The translations under genes and the position numbers were made by a program. Below, in pieces: positions 1-11,340 of a stretch of DNA of 64,000 nt. The stretch spans positions 695,344 through 759,343 of the forward strand of contig CAUJGJ010000003.1 of assembly GCA_963170055.1 (NCBI GenBank), given 5' to 3'. The notes beneath the pieces were generated by a model that saw nothing but the letters and a program-made list of their open reading frames with translations, ran no database searches and was not told the DNA's origin. How positions within the stretch are numbered: position 1 is the stretch's first letter; the number at the start of each line of letters is the position of its first letter. The stretch is from Halisarca cf. caerulea (lineage: Eukaryota; Porifera; Demospongiae; Chondrillida; Halisarcidae).

Positions 1-1018
1 GGTGACTTTAGACTGAGGCTTAAACACCACTTGACATAAGTGGGTGCCATCGCATGCCTTTCATACTTTTTGCAGATAAAGCTTGCTTTTGTTGCTCCCA
101 AAGAAGTCTCATTGGACTTCCTTCTTGAAACATGTTGTCTTTACTTGCAATCTGCAACATGTCTTCAGACATACTGTCATCCAGTTCTACAGTAGATTGC
201 TGTTGAAGTGCATTTATTGCTGCCAGCAATGTGGAAGATTCCCGCTGAGCAGAGGTAATTCCTGTCTTCATTTGCTGGTGCTTCTGCTGTTTTTCAGGAG
301 TGTTCAAATAACGCAGATTGACATGGCTATCTGGGGCTAACGACTTTTCTTTCCCTTTGGCAGATCTTGAAAGCATTTTACGTAAACTATTTCGATGAGC
401 ATTGCAGTTCTGACAGCGAGTTTGAACACCTTGACAGATGAGAAGCTGACACCCTTCAGATCGAATTGTACCAACAATAGTGCCGCTTTCTCCTTCTACT
501 GGGTACTGGGTATCCTGGCGAGCTGTAACGGTAACTCCATTCTGGCCCTTAAATACTCCCTTCCTTGCTTTAGCGAGTGGAATAAAGGCTTGGTCAGGAT
601 TTCCGGCACATATCTTGTGTTCGTTTATGATACGAAGAAGAGTATTGACTCCGGAACAATCTAATACTCTTGGTATTCCACTGAGAGGGGCACATCGAAA
701 AGGGGTTACTTCTAGCCCATGCAGTGATGCTGACCATGTGCCATCATCTGAGATGACAACGCAATGTGTTGTAACAGACTGGCTGCTTGAGGGTACAACA
801 GTAACACGCATGTAAATTGTACGATGGGCCTCCAATTGTTTAGTCCACATAGGGGGTGGATCTGGTAAAGATATACGTGCATGAGGCTTGTTAACCTCAG
901 TCTTTTTCCAGTAACCCTTCCTCTTTCTATCCAAACCAGGCATAGTTACAAATCGACTACAAAAAGGATCACAAAACATGCAGATATGAATATTTAAGAC
1001 ATTAATGAGGGGAAACAA
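1..1018 (-). CDS. P-element-like (THAP9-type) transposase fragment, runs off the left edge
   Basis: Antisense to the host exons. The frame is open for 332 codons from 1018. The first Met lies in a Cys-rich stretch, and a second Met at 943 (MPGLDRKRKGYWKK) is the more natural start of the recognisable protein. The middle holds CQNCNAHR and other paired Cys and His; the C-terminal part ends in MRWHPLM, the motif I associate from memory with P-element-like transposases of animals, normally followed by a KWCL stretch. That continuation (KWCLSLSLKS) is present in the next frame at about 33-4, so one base is lost near position 33: a frameshift or a sequencing error. Catalytic residues would lie beyond the window. 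It is probably a transposon copy rather than a host gene. Family assignment rests on motif memory only. Confidence 0.5.
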
Positions 1019-2033
1019 AAAAACGTTACCAATAACTTCGGAATTACACAGAAGTCAAGTCCTTAAATAATACATGTCGTGCACCACGCCACTCTACCAC
1101 ATGCAATCACACTATTCATATACACATTAGAGCCGAATCTAAAGATGTGATCGTACACGAGGCTCTGAACGTCATCGTGTAAAAGCACAAGCAAAACGGA
1201 TTTGCCAAAGAAGAAGCGAAGGTAGACTGTTCATTTTTCTACCACGCCATACAGTTCAATGTCGGCTAACCCATACGTTTTTAAAAGCTGCTCACTTAAT
1301 CCAAATGCAGTGACATGAGGCTCAGAACCTCCCAGACTTACGTATCGTACTTCTCCTACGCGAGCGAATCGAACAACCTTCCAACTCGGTCTACCGAAAC
1401 AAAAGGACAATGAACAAAGCCTATAAGGGAAGTTTTATATAGTTTAATAGGCTATAGATTGCCTATGGACGATAGTATTCCGCTCTACACATTATATAAA
1501 GGAAGTACAAGCCGAGACACGGATGTTTCCTCTATATACAATATAAAAGCTGTACTTAAAAGTCACGTGATAAACGAGTTTCCTATCCATACCCTTTCCC
1601 TTATTATACTATCTATGGTCGACTCCAGAGATCGACTCAATCGCGCTCACTGGAGATGGCCGAGGTGCCTACAATGGCCGGTCGTTGTCCCTGCAGTGGT
1701 TGGAGACCAGCGTACCATATATACCTGGATTCAGACCAGCTATCAGGTGTAGTTGTTGTGTGATGTATTCCGTTAACTTATCGCTTATCACGTCCGAAGT
1801 GTTCTCGAACCATCGTCCGTTGTTGTCACTGCACGCAGTCCTGCTTCTTCTCCAGTCGTGAAATGTAGCAATCACGTTTCACGGATTTAGTGTTCCTTCG
1901 AAGGATGACCTGTTTGTATGCATGCGTATACTTATTCGTGTTTAACTTGTATCCCGAAACAGCCTTGCAGTGTTGAAATCCTGTACTTTTACTGAGTTTG
2001 GTGTTGTCTAGTTAGTCCGCTGTTTGGTTTCAG
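1019..2033. other. No gene recognised; region upstream of the first candidate exon
   Basis: Both strands carry only short open frames without recognisable motifs. AT-rich TATA-like stretches occur at about 1435-1500, flanked by similar GGAAGT words. It could hold a promoter for the plus-strand gene or for the antisense transposase, but nothing decides this. Confidence 0.3.
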
Positions 2034-2265
2034 AGTCATTGTGTTCTTTCGCTCACTCGTGTAGTCTTACGAAAACTACATTACAAGGAGAACGTAATCG
2101 AAGCAGCGGATTGCAGACAACTCGGGAGCTCTGAACAATGGGAGTGGAGGACACTGTTGCCGTTAATTGTTGTATCCAAACCACGAAGCTGTCAAGACAA
2201 AGCGATCACTGTCCTGCACAAGAGTGAGCTCTGGGGGAAAGATGACATTATAAAGAACCTACTGA
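2034..2265 (+). CDS. Candidate exon of the CARD-like/GTPase gene
   Basis: An open frame runs from a stop near 2014 to a good donor (CTACTGA then gtgagt at 2266). The best acceptor is tttcag ending at 2033, which makes the exon phase 0 in and phase 1 out. There is no in-frame ATG, so an upstream exon is implied. The end of the translation contains EQWEWRTLLPLIVV, then KPRSCQDKAITVL, then NLL. This lines up with WEANLVPVAATKDRSTVQNIASVM in the exon at 14545, and the last codons (CTA CTG A) match the end of the 3664 exon. It therefore looks like another member of the same module family. The 5' border is uncertain. Confidence 0.45.
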
Positions 2266-2352
2266 GTGAGTTCATTGTTCTGGTTTGATGTAGCGTACTT
2301 ACTTCTCTGTGAACATGTTCACTGCTGTTGTCATTTGGCTCTCCACATTTCC

Positions 2353-2719
2353 TAGGTAGTATACACCATACACACACAGGATGGTGGTTGTAGTGGGTTA
2401 TGTACACACCTGTATGCAACCTGGTCATACACACACAGGATGGTGGTTGTAGTGGGTTATGTACACACCTGTATACAACCTGATCACACACACAGGATGG
2501 TGGTTGTAGTGGGTTATGTACACACCTGTATACAACCTGGTCATACACACACAGGATGGTGGTTGTAGTGGGTTATGTACACACCTGTATACAACCTGGT
2601 CATACACACACAGGATGGTGGTTGTAGTGGGTTATGTACACACCTGTATACAACCTGGTCATACACACACAGGATGGTGGTTGTAGTGGGTTATGTACAC
2701 ACCTGTATACAACCTGGTC
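2353..2719. repeat. 59-bp minisatellite, copy A (about 6 units)
   Basis: Tandem units of about 59 bp containing CAGGATGGTGGTTGTAGTGG and TACACACCTGTATACAACC. The same unit forms the longer array at 6444-7221. Open frames on both strands here only reflect the repeat. Confidence 0.9.
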
Positions 2720-2985
2720 AGTTGGGTTGGTTCTGAGCACTGAGTCCTACCACTTCAATGTACACATTGAACAACAGTTGACTTGCAAGTCCTCTACACT
2801 AAGCCAGGGTTGTAATGAGTGTGCTGATAACTTGTGTGAATGGTTAACTTGTGCTGTAAGAGAACATGTATAATCATGGCTAGTGTCAGAACTAGACCAC
2901 CTTTGTCTGTATAATGTCATTCTAATCCTCATTCATGATTTTACCATGTGAAGGAACATAGGAACATATAGCCACCAGTTTAGAG
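2720..2985. repeat. Duplicated intron segment, copy A (partner 7222-7487)
   Basis: The sequence following the 59-bp array is nearly identical to 7222-7487, with only a few substitutions over about 260 bp. With the array and the downstream exon it forms a module present twice (2353-4060 and 6444-8100). The stretches between this segment and the exon differ in the two copies. Confidence 0.85.
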
Positions 2986-3463
2986 CTCCTGTCCTGTCCA
3001 ACATATTGCATGGTACATACTGGTACTGTGAGACCTCTCTAATCTGACACTCTGTGGGGCTTGAAAAGAACCTCAAATTAGGAGGTTGTCAGGTTACAGA
3101 GTGACTCTTAGCATACTTCAATATGGTGACTGTACCTCATCAGATGGTCGGGTAGAGAGAATGTCGGATTACAGAGGTGTCGGATTACAGAGGTTTCACT
3201 GTATGTTGTATTTGATGCATGGTGTTCTCTGAACTTTGCAACAGGACTCACTAGCATACTTGCCATGCATGCAGATCCACCTTCACCAATCCTACAGGTG
3301 AAGTGGATCTCAGGGACAATCATAATGGATGCATTCTACAATGTATTCATGTGTGCTGGGTCCTATCTTGAGAGTGGATACTTGTAGATCACCAACCATG
3401 CAAAGCATCTACATCTGTATTCAAACACTGCGGCCTCTCATTGTTTGAGATTGTGTTGTGTGA

Positions 3464-3640
3464 ATACTGTTTGATGTTGTGTTGTGTACTGTTTGATGTT
3501 GTGTTGTGTACTGTTTGATGTTGTGTTGTGTACTGTTTGATGTTGTGTTGTGTACTGTTTGATGTTGTGTTGTGTACTGTTTGATGTTGTGTTGTGTACT
3601 GTTTGCTGTAGTGTGAATATACTGTTTTGATGTTGTGTTG
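3464..3640. repeat. 22-bp minisatellite just upstream of an exon
   Basis: About seven to eight units of a 22-bp repeat with core TGTACTGTTTGATGTTGTG. One or two remnant units precede the paralogous exon at about 7680-7715, so the expansion followed or accompanied the module duplication. Confidence 0.85.
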
Positions 3641-3663
3641 TTTCTGATTGTCAATAACTGCAG

Positions 3664-3849
3664 TGTTGGTAGAACTGTGTGAGATGGGAATACTAAATCA
3701 TGAAGAGATTGAGGAAATAAAGAAAATGAAGGGAGACTTGTTGGACAGACTAGTAGTGATCCTCTGCAGTAAGGATTCAGATGTCATAACAAAGTCAGCA
3801 GAGGTTGTGAGAAAACATAGGTACACTGACCTTGGGAAGGCACTACTGA
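3664..3849 (+). CDS. CARD-like exon, copy A (186 bp, phase 1-1)
   Basis: Acceptor aactgcag ends at 3663; donor gtaagt starts at 3850. The 62-codon frame reads LVELCEMGILNHEEIEEIKK, then LLDRLVVILCSKDSDVITKS, then DLGKALL. The order (GIL, acidic EE..I, hydrophobic LL..L..IL, KD, a late helix, DLG.LL) resembles the later helices of a CARD. The frame closes shortly after the donor, as expected for an exon. Its twin is at 7743-7928, and an ungapped, more distant relative is at 14545-14730. A CARD is an adaptor for homotypic interaction in apoptosis or inflammasome-like signalling; that role here is inference. Confidence 0.65.
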
Positions 3850-4500
3850 GTAAGTTGTGTACTAGTGCCAATGTCTTATTACATACCAATCTATCTGCCA
3901 TCCCATACTTGATGCTGTGAAGTGCAACTTTTAATGGAGACCATTACATGTACATGTATATGACTGATTGTGTGTACTGCACTGTCGTGGTTGGTTCATG
4001 TGTGCATTGACATTTCATGTGTACAGTACAAATTGTACACATGAACAGTGCCTTATTCACATGATAGGAAGAGTGAATCATTCCACCTGTTCCGCGTTCA
4101 ATTCGAACAAGGTAACCCTTCTTCTAACTGTCGAGATCGTTTGTCGAAGGAAATCGCCATTTTGAGCATGTGACCTAATGTCACATTATTGCACAATCCG
4201 TCTTTCTTCGTACAGCTGCTAACAACGTTGTTGTCGGTCGATCATAGTAATGTTGTTGGTCGAAATTTCTCCTTTTGGTTATCAGCAAGCGCAATTGTGA
4301 ATTTCAGGGTGGGGTGTTGCTTCAGCTAGCTTACAAGTCAAAATTAGTTTAGCCCCTTACAAACCCAAGAGTAGGCCATGTAGAAGTATGGATATATACA
4401 AAAACATGTTTTAGTATCTATGGTAGAAGATGACCCTGATGATGACTTTGATGACAGCAGTGAAGTTTGCAATGGTGATGGCAACATTTTTAGTATCCAC

Positions 4501-4537
4501 TAGCAGGTGAGCCCGCCTTCGGTGGGCTCACCTGCTA
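4501..4537. other. Near-perfect hairpin, 17-bp stem with 3-nt loop
   Basis: Left arm TAGCAGGTGAGCCCGCC, loop TTC, right arm GGTGGGCTCACCTGCTA. One G-T wobble is the only imperfection. It lies about 120 bp left of a TA-flanked inverted-repeat element and has no tRNA-like surroundings. Function unknown. Confidence 0.7.
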
Positions 4538-4656
4538 TGTCACGATGTGTGCATTATTGTATCATGTGCATTGTTGCATCATGTGTATTGTTGAGTTGCA
4601 TGAGCAATGACTGTGAACATAATTAATATGTTTCCAGGAATGCCAATTGTGTACTA

Positions 4657-5221
4657 CCGTATGCGAGTTAACTTTCGCGGGACTAAACTTTCGCGGATTG
4701 CGGATTTTCAAATTTTCGCGGTTTTTATTTTCGCGGATGCAGGGGTCACTAATATTATATTACTTGTATGCACTAGTATATCTATACTAATAAAAATAAT
4801 GAAGCTGAGTGGATTTTTTGCTGTTAGCGTCGAAATTAGCGAACCAAGTCCAATTCTGTTCCTGTCTTGAGGTTTGGTTGTAATGATTCGCCGATTAGAA
4901 GTCTCTCAACGGACGAAATAGGCCTACCTTCGAACGAGAAGCTAGACCGCCGCAAGTATCAGCCTGTGACCATGGATACTCGACTTTCACAGATGAAGTG
5001 GGAACTTTGCCAGTTCTATGATCGGCAGTTTCAAGATGTTCGAAGTGGAGAGTTGTGTACGTGGATATCATGTTTATGGGGCACGGTGGACTCCTCTTAT
5101 TGGAGAAGATCTTCAATGCGTGCGCTTTGCTTTAATATTCGCGGACGGAATTATTCGCGGATGGCTCCCGAACCGCGAATACCGCGAAAGTTTAGTCCCG
5201 CGAAAGTTAACTCGCATACGG
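4657..5221. mobile_element. TA-flanked MITE with TTCGCGG-rich termini, copy 1
   Basis: 565 bp with long terminal inverted repeats (about 40 bp): CCGTATGCGAGTTAACTTTC at the left end and its reverse complement at the right. TA is present on both sides (4655-4656, 5222-5223). Subterminal TTCGCGG words recur near both ends. Short open frames inside have no transposase motif. A related element is at 55629-56285. The TA duplication fits a Tc1/mariner-type integrase acting in trans (inference). Confidence 0.85.
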
Positions 5222-5624
5222 TATACGGTTGCAGGAGTAGTTCATGTATTATAATATGAGAAATGAAAATACAAATTTTAAATGATTAGTGCAAAACTTC
5301 TTTGTAGACAATATTTCTAGTTACCGAGTGAAGCGAGGTTGATTACTTCTGCTGTGCAGGGACCTGATCTCTCGTTTGGCCTGCGTGGCTGCAATTTGCT
5401 GATTTTGTCCCATTTCTGTTTTCTTCTTTAATGAAATGCTCGTTTGTCAAAGCGTTTGGGAGCAAGGCGTGTCAATACTCGGGTTGGGGCACAGATAAAG
5501 AATACCTTTCAGTGAAAGCAATTTGCGGTTGGAATTTTTTAGGGGTTGGAAGCTGGAGAGTCTGGTGTACATGCATGTTGAAGCTTCCCCCCTGCCCCCC
5601 CCCCCCCACTGGATAGAACCCTGC

Positions 5625-5689
<65 letters not shown>

Positions 5690-5856
5690 CATGTGTGTGT
5701 TCATGTGTGTGGGAGAGAGAATGCATGTGTGTGTGTGTTGTGTGTGTGGGGATTCTACCTAGGATGAAAATTTTGGGGTGGAAGCTTCCTCCCGCTCCCT
5801 TGCTAAATAGAAGCCTGGTATGTGTGTATATATTATGTATGTGTGTTGTGTATGTG

Positions 5857-5896
<40 letters not shown>

Positions 5897-5965
5897 TACA
5901 TGTCATGTGTGTATGTGTGTGTGTGTGTGTGTTTGTACATGTCATATGTGTGTATGTGTGTGTGT

Positions 5966-6034
<69 letters not shown>

Positions 6035-6443
6035 GGGCGCCGGACCGGTCCGGCAGGTCCGGCACTTGCCAGACCAATATTTTGTATTACCCCAATATTT
6101 TTTTGGCATGTATATATACATGACATTGTATAGAGTACTATGGTATGATCTTGCAGCTTACTAATATGGCTCCCTTGATTGAAATAGTGACGTCACAACC
6201 ACTGTCCAGTGTATCAGCGTTTGGGCGCGATATGGCTAAAGTTATCCCAGCTAAGTTCTATCCACCCAAAAGCTAAGTTCCATCCACCCAAAAGTTTCAA
6301 GTTTCCTTTGCATTCTTTTGGATCCAAGGGAGAGAAACGGTCATTTCGAGCTGAATGGTGCTCTCAATACGATTGACTTCACTACAATAATGCTGCCGAT
6401 GCTGTTTTTTGCCATGTTTGTCTCACGGCGGAGTTAGGTAGTA
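5222..6443. repeat. GT microsatellites in two related copies of an intron segment
   Basis: (GT)n tracts cover about 5627-5755 and 5821-6032. Each is preceded by a similar stretch (GGAAGCTTCC with C-rich sequence, then a TAGAA word before the GT tract), so this part also looks duplicated. A GC-rich stretch GGACCGGTCCGG follows at about 6040. No coding exon was recognised. Confidence 0.75.
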
Positions 6444-7221
6444 TACACCATACACACACAGGATGGTGGTTGTAGTGGGTTATGTACACACCTGTATACA
6501 ACCTGGTCATACACACACAGGATGGTGGTTGTAGTGGGTTATGTACACACCTGTATACAACCTGGTCATACACACATAGGATGGTGGTTGTAGTGGGTTA
6601 TGTACACACCTGTATACAACCTGGTCATACACACACACACAGGATGGTGGTTGTAGTGGGTTATGTACACACCTGTATACAACCTGGTCACACACACACA
6701 GGATGGTGGTTGTAGTGGGTTATGTACACGACTGTATACAACCTGGTCACACACACACAGGATGGTGGTTGTAGTGGGTTATGTACACACCTGTATACAA
6801 CCTGGTCATACACACACAGGATGGTGGTTGTAGTGGGTTATGTACACACCTGTATACAACCTGGTCATACACACACACAGGATGGTGGTTGTAGTGGGTT
6901 TTGCATGTACACACCTGTATACAACCTGGTCATACACACACAGGATGGTGGTTGTAGTGGGTTATGTACACACCTGTATACAACCTGGTCACACACACAG
7001 GATGGTGGTTATAGTGGGTTATGTACACACCTGTATACAACCTGGTCATACACACACAGGATGGTGGTTGTAGTGGGTTATGTACACACCTGTATACAAC
7101 CTGGTCACACACACAGGATGGTGGTTGTAGTGGGTTATGTACACACCTGTATACAACCTGGTCACACACACACAGGATGGTGGTTGTAGTGGGTTATGTA
7201 CACACCTGTACACAACCTGGT
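6444..7221. repeat. 59-bp minisatellite, copy B (about 13 units)
   Basis: Same unit as 2353-2719 but about twice as long. Units vary in the number of CA steps. One unit near 6900 has a short insertion (TTTTGCATG) in place of the usual TTATG. Confidence 0.9.
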
Positions 7222-7487
7222 CAGTTGGGTTGGTTCTGAGCACTGAGTCCTACCACTTCAATGTACACATTGAACAACAGTTGACGTGCAAGTCCTCTAC
7301 ACTAAGCCAAGGTTGTAATGAGTGTGCTGATAACTTGTGTGAATGGTTAACTTGTGCTGTAAGAGAACATGTATAATCATGGCTAGTGTCAGAACTAGAC
7401 CACCTTTGTCTGTATAATGTCATTCTAATCCTCATTCATGATTTTACCATGTGAAGGAACATAGGGACATATAGCCACCAGTTTAGG
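7222..7487. repeat. Duplicated intron segment, copy B (partner 2720-2985)
   Basis: Near-identical to 2720-2985. Similarity stops at about 7487, where copy A continues with unrelated sequence. Confidence 0.85.
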
Positions 7488-7742
7488 CCTTCTAGATTTT
7501 GATACGTTAAATGCAAATAGAGTTCTTAATCTTTGTTGGAGAAAGATGAGACATTCTTATCAGTAGAGGGTCTGGAGTTATTCCAATTGTAGTGTGTGCC
7601 ACATGGCCCTGATTGTCTCAGAAATGGTCGGGATAGCTGTCCTAAAACACCCACGGTTGTGTAGATCAGTCAGTTCCTTGCTGTTTGATGATGTGTTGTG
7701 TACTGTTTGATGTTTAATATTCATGATTGTCCATAACTGCAG

Positions 7743-7928
7743 TGTTGGTAAAACTGCAAGAGATGGGGATACTAAATCATGAAGAGATTGAGGAAATGAA
7801 GAAAATGGAGGGATACTTGTTGCACAGACTAGTAGTGATCCTCTGCAGTAAGGATTCAGATGTCATAACAAAGTCAGCAGAGGTTGTGACAAAACATGGG
7901 CTCACTGTGTATGGGAAGTACCTACTGT
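7743..7928 (+). CDS. CARD-like exon, copy B (186 bp, phase 1-1)
   Basis: Acceptor aactgcag ends at 7742; donor gtaagt starts at 7929. It has the same length and phases as the 3664 exon and differs at scattered codons (LVKLQEMGILNHEEIEEMKK; KHGLTVYGKYLL at the end). Both borders are intact and the frame has no stop, so it is probably still used. The most divergent part is the last helix (RYTDLGKALL against LTVYGKYLL), which may reflect a change of partner surface (inference). Confidence 0.65.
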
Positions 7929-8099
7929 GTAAGTTGTGTAGTATTCCCAATGTCTTATTACACACCAATCTATCTGCCATCCCATACTTGATGCTGTGAA
8001 GTGTAACTTTTGATGGAGACCATTACATGTACATGACTGATTGTGTGTACTGCACTGTTGTGGTTGGTTCACGTGTGGATTCACATTTCATGTGTACAG

Positions 8100-9088
8100 T
8101 ACAAATCCTACAAATCTGCACATTCTACGAGCTAAGCGATTTTCAAAATTGGTGCTATTACGTACAGGCCTCCAGCAAACCAGGGCATATATTGTGCTGT
8201 AACTTGCTTAGTGTTAATTATGCAGTATGCACACACCTTTGTATAAACATATTCATAGAAGGGTCTGGCTACAAGATGTTGCCTGTCCACAGAGGATTCT
8301 TGCATCTCAGTGTCATTGAAAAGTTCCCACTTTGTAATCGTGATAACAATATATTACAATATGTTTACAACTACGATATGAGGAAGTTACTATGAATCAT
8401 GATACGAAGAGATAACGATTATTCTGTGTTTAGAATCAACCAAAATTACAATATCCTTAATAATAAGAATGAAGTGTTGGTATGTGACGTATGCACGAGG
8501 AGTTCTGCAATATCTGCTTGAGATTGTGTGAGAGTCATTTAGGGCAAGGTTTGCAACAAGCATATAGTTTTGCATTTGCAGTGAGAGACTCCCAGTAGAC
8601 TCATCCTTGGAAACTACACTTTGCCGTTGCTATCGGCAATGAAGTATAAGAGAGTTGGTAATTCTTGTAACTGGGTGAATGCAGTTCCTTCATTTGCTCA
8701 TGTATTGTAGTCTGTCCCTTTGTACTTCTTAGCAGAATATGCTGTTCCCGATCCTCCTGGTGCTCAGCTCTTTGAACTGAAGTTTCTTACAAATGGAGGA
8801 TGTGTCTAGACCATTCTTGTGCCATCGTCCACTTTGCTTAGTTGGAATACAATTATTCCTCACTCGCACGGGAAATATTACTTAGGAAACCTTATGCAGC
8901 GAATGAATGAGGTGTAAATATAGAGATGAGCATATTTTCAGAAATAATGATTAAAATATGATTTCATCCTAATCATCATCTGATCGTTATAGGATACATT
9001 TACCATCACGATACTATGATTTTACTATCGTAATGCGATGAAAGGTGTTAACGATTGCAATATGATATGGGAACTATTTTGTGACAAG
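8100..9088. other. Intron, no feature recognised
   Basis: AT-rich sequence with short open frames only. A stretch at about 8310-8470 and another at 8930-9060 share CGATATG and AACGATT words but no clear repeat structure. Confidence 0.3.
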
Positions 9089-9090
9089 TA

Positions 9091-10049
9091 CACTACCCTC
9101 CAAAGGAATGTTAACAGTGACGTCATGTAACAAATAACGGCAACGATGTATGCTTGAATCTAAATTTCAATAGAGATACTAATGTCTACTGCATGTATTT
9201 GATAGCATTTCTTTCATTTCTGTTGCTAAAGAGCCATTTTGTGCTGCTGTAAAACTCTGAAGTCGTCGTAATCGAATGAGGAGTCGAAAGTGTTCCAACG
9301 CGAAGATGTTGCACAAATGCGGGTACTATCTTTGTGAATTTTCATGAATTTGCACAGGTATCTAGATACTCTGCAACAACAGTGCTATGTCCAAGTCTTC
9401 CTGCATTCCCAAAAGCCCATTTTATAGGCATAGGATGCTCTGTTCGGTTCTGGGACAGTTATTTGGGTCCTGATAAGGGGACAAATGTGGGGTGCAGTCG
9501 ACACTGAACCACGTTTCATCTAAGCCTTTTAAAGAACAATTATTTCCTATTACTTCCCCAAACGATCAAATCTCACACCAAAATAATGTTACCTATCATT
9601 TTTCTTACTCCACTATGCTACACTTCAGAATGAAAAATCGTCGGTGAGAGCAATAAATTGGATCAGTTATAAGAGGACCGCAACAAGTGCTGATCTTGAT
9701 CCTGTGGAGTATGTGGGATGTTTTGTCACATTTGATTCAAGATGATTGTCCTAGAACCTTTGATGAACTGTGGCAGTGTTTCGTTTGGTGGGAGGTTTAA
9801 AATATGTGCACAATTCACAACGATCTTATCGACAGCGTGCCTGACTGTATGCAAGCATATCAACCATTAAGGAGGAGGAAAGTATTTTTTTGACAATTTC
9901 CAATATTCCTCAACATTTCAGGCACAGATAGTAATAGTTATTCACCAATATTTTATAGGGTGAAGGTAAATCAGTCCTCTTTATTGTGCTTGTTGTCACC
10001 GCCATTTTCTTTGATGACATCAATGTTAACTTTCTTTTGGAGGGCAGTG
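9091..10049 (+). mobile_element. Tc1-like DNA transposon relic with terminal inverted repeats
   Basis: 959 bp flanked by TA (9089-9090 and 10050-10051). Termini are CACTACCCTCCAAAGGAATG at the left and the complement of CACTGCCCTCCAAAAGAAAG at the right, with similarity continuing through GTTAAC and GACGTCAT. It encloses the C-terminal part of a Tc1-family transposase, so this is a shortened, once-autonomous element. Confidence 0.85.
9656..9870 (+). pseudogene. Tc1-family transposase, C-terminal remnant
   Basis: The frame contains ADLDPVEYVWDVLSHLIQDD, the degenerate form of the Tc1 SPDLNPIEHxWD block that carries the last catalytic acidic residue. It is followed by FDELWQCF, an in-frame TAA, then DLIDSVPDCMQAYQ, which matches the usual C-terminal helix. 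Upstream catalytic blocks are not readable in one frame. Dead as a transposase. Confidence 0.75.
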
Positions 10050-10051
10050 TA

Positions 10052-11340
10052 TACATTGTAGAACTTGCTATTCAGCAGATGTTACAGCTGTAGTTCAGTT
10101 GCTGTTGTTTTGTTGTCAGATTCCACTGGTTATCGATTGTTGTCTTCATATCATCATACAGTGGGGACGCTACCACATCCTGGACTTTTAGTGAGGATTT
10201 CTATCTACTGGTAGTTTTCAGATGTTATAACCCTCAACTTCAGTACACGATGCCCTACTAACGATAACTAGGAACCCACATTAGAATATCTTGTCCCAAA
10301 CAATGATAATAAAGGACTTGTGAACAGAACTTTGAATCTTGCTGTATGCCGAACCAATCTCAGTAATGTGAATTCTGACTGTGACACAGTCCCATTACTT
10401 TGTCCCACACATTAAAGGTGCAAATTGAACTGAATCCTCAGACCTGTCCCCACCAGATTGTCTTGATAAAATCTGCCTGCCTGCATGTGGTACAAAATGG
10501 TCGTTAGGAATCTGACAGGTGGAACATTCAGTGTTTTAATGATTTGTACCGTACTTCATGCATACACTTCAGTTTGGGGGAAGTCCCTTTGGATGTAAAA
10601 AGCTAAATAGTAACTGGCTTATATGCTCAGTTAGTTGCTGTATGTTAAACCATGTAGAAAATGAACAGATTTCCACTAACCACATACAAAGCTGGTGCAT
10701 GCTTGAATGCAGGTGATGATTTGATGTGGCATGTGTTGTAGATGTGGTGTTTGCTAACAGTTATGAAGTTGTGTGATTTGGACAGCAAAAAGTGGGTCTT
10801 GTAGGACTGACCAACACTCCAGTATGTATCTCATGTAGTATATAGTCACTGTGGTCTATTTCTGCTACCTGTACTGAAAGGTTGTGAGCATGTTTTAGTG
10901 TTTGTACTACACTGTTCAGTGGGTGGGTGTTGAGTGGGAAAGTAGAATTATTGACTTAACATGTAAGTATATCTGGTATATGGTATTATTTTATTTAAAG
11001 GTCTTTATTCTTGAAAAGAATGTTAGTAGGCTCTGTGAACCTTTTGTGACTTTTTCATAATTATTAAAACCAAGGCATTTAATACTGTATTTATTCACTA
11101 AGAGCACATGTGGCCTAAGAGCTATAAATTTAGTAGCGATTGCATCACTCTTTTCCAGAAACCAGATGGCAAGTTGAGTCCATCACACCATTCACAATTT
11201 ATTATTTGGACTTAGTGGGATTTTAATGTCCCGCTTACTGAAGAAAAGAGCAAGCTGACATCTATGGTACATAATACCAGAACACATTTGATCCATGTGA
11301 GCAGTTCAAGTCAGTTATGAAGGCTATATACTGCCATGAT
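10052..11340. other. Intron, no feature recognised
   Basis: No open frame of interest, no tandem repeat and no inverted-repeat element recognised between the Tc1-like relic and the LINE 3' end at 11341. Confidence 0.3.

Noticed and set aside
1459..1752. 97-codon plus-strand open frame upstream of the first exon
   Set aside because: No recognisable motif and no link by splice sites to the exon chain.
4421..4504. Short acidic frame MVEDDPDDDFDDSSE as a possible exon
   Set aside because: No acceptor or donor of good quality around it and no similarity to the other exons.
5472..6164. Open frames rich in Cys-Val or His-Thr over GT/CA tracts (also 13323-13959 and 14153-15617)
   Set aside because: Dinucleotide microsatellites translate into such strings; not genes.
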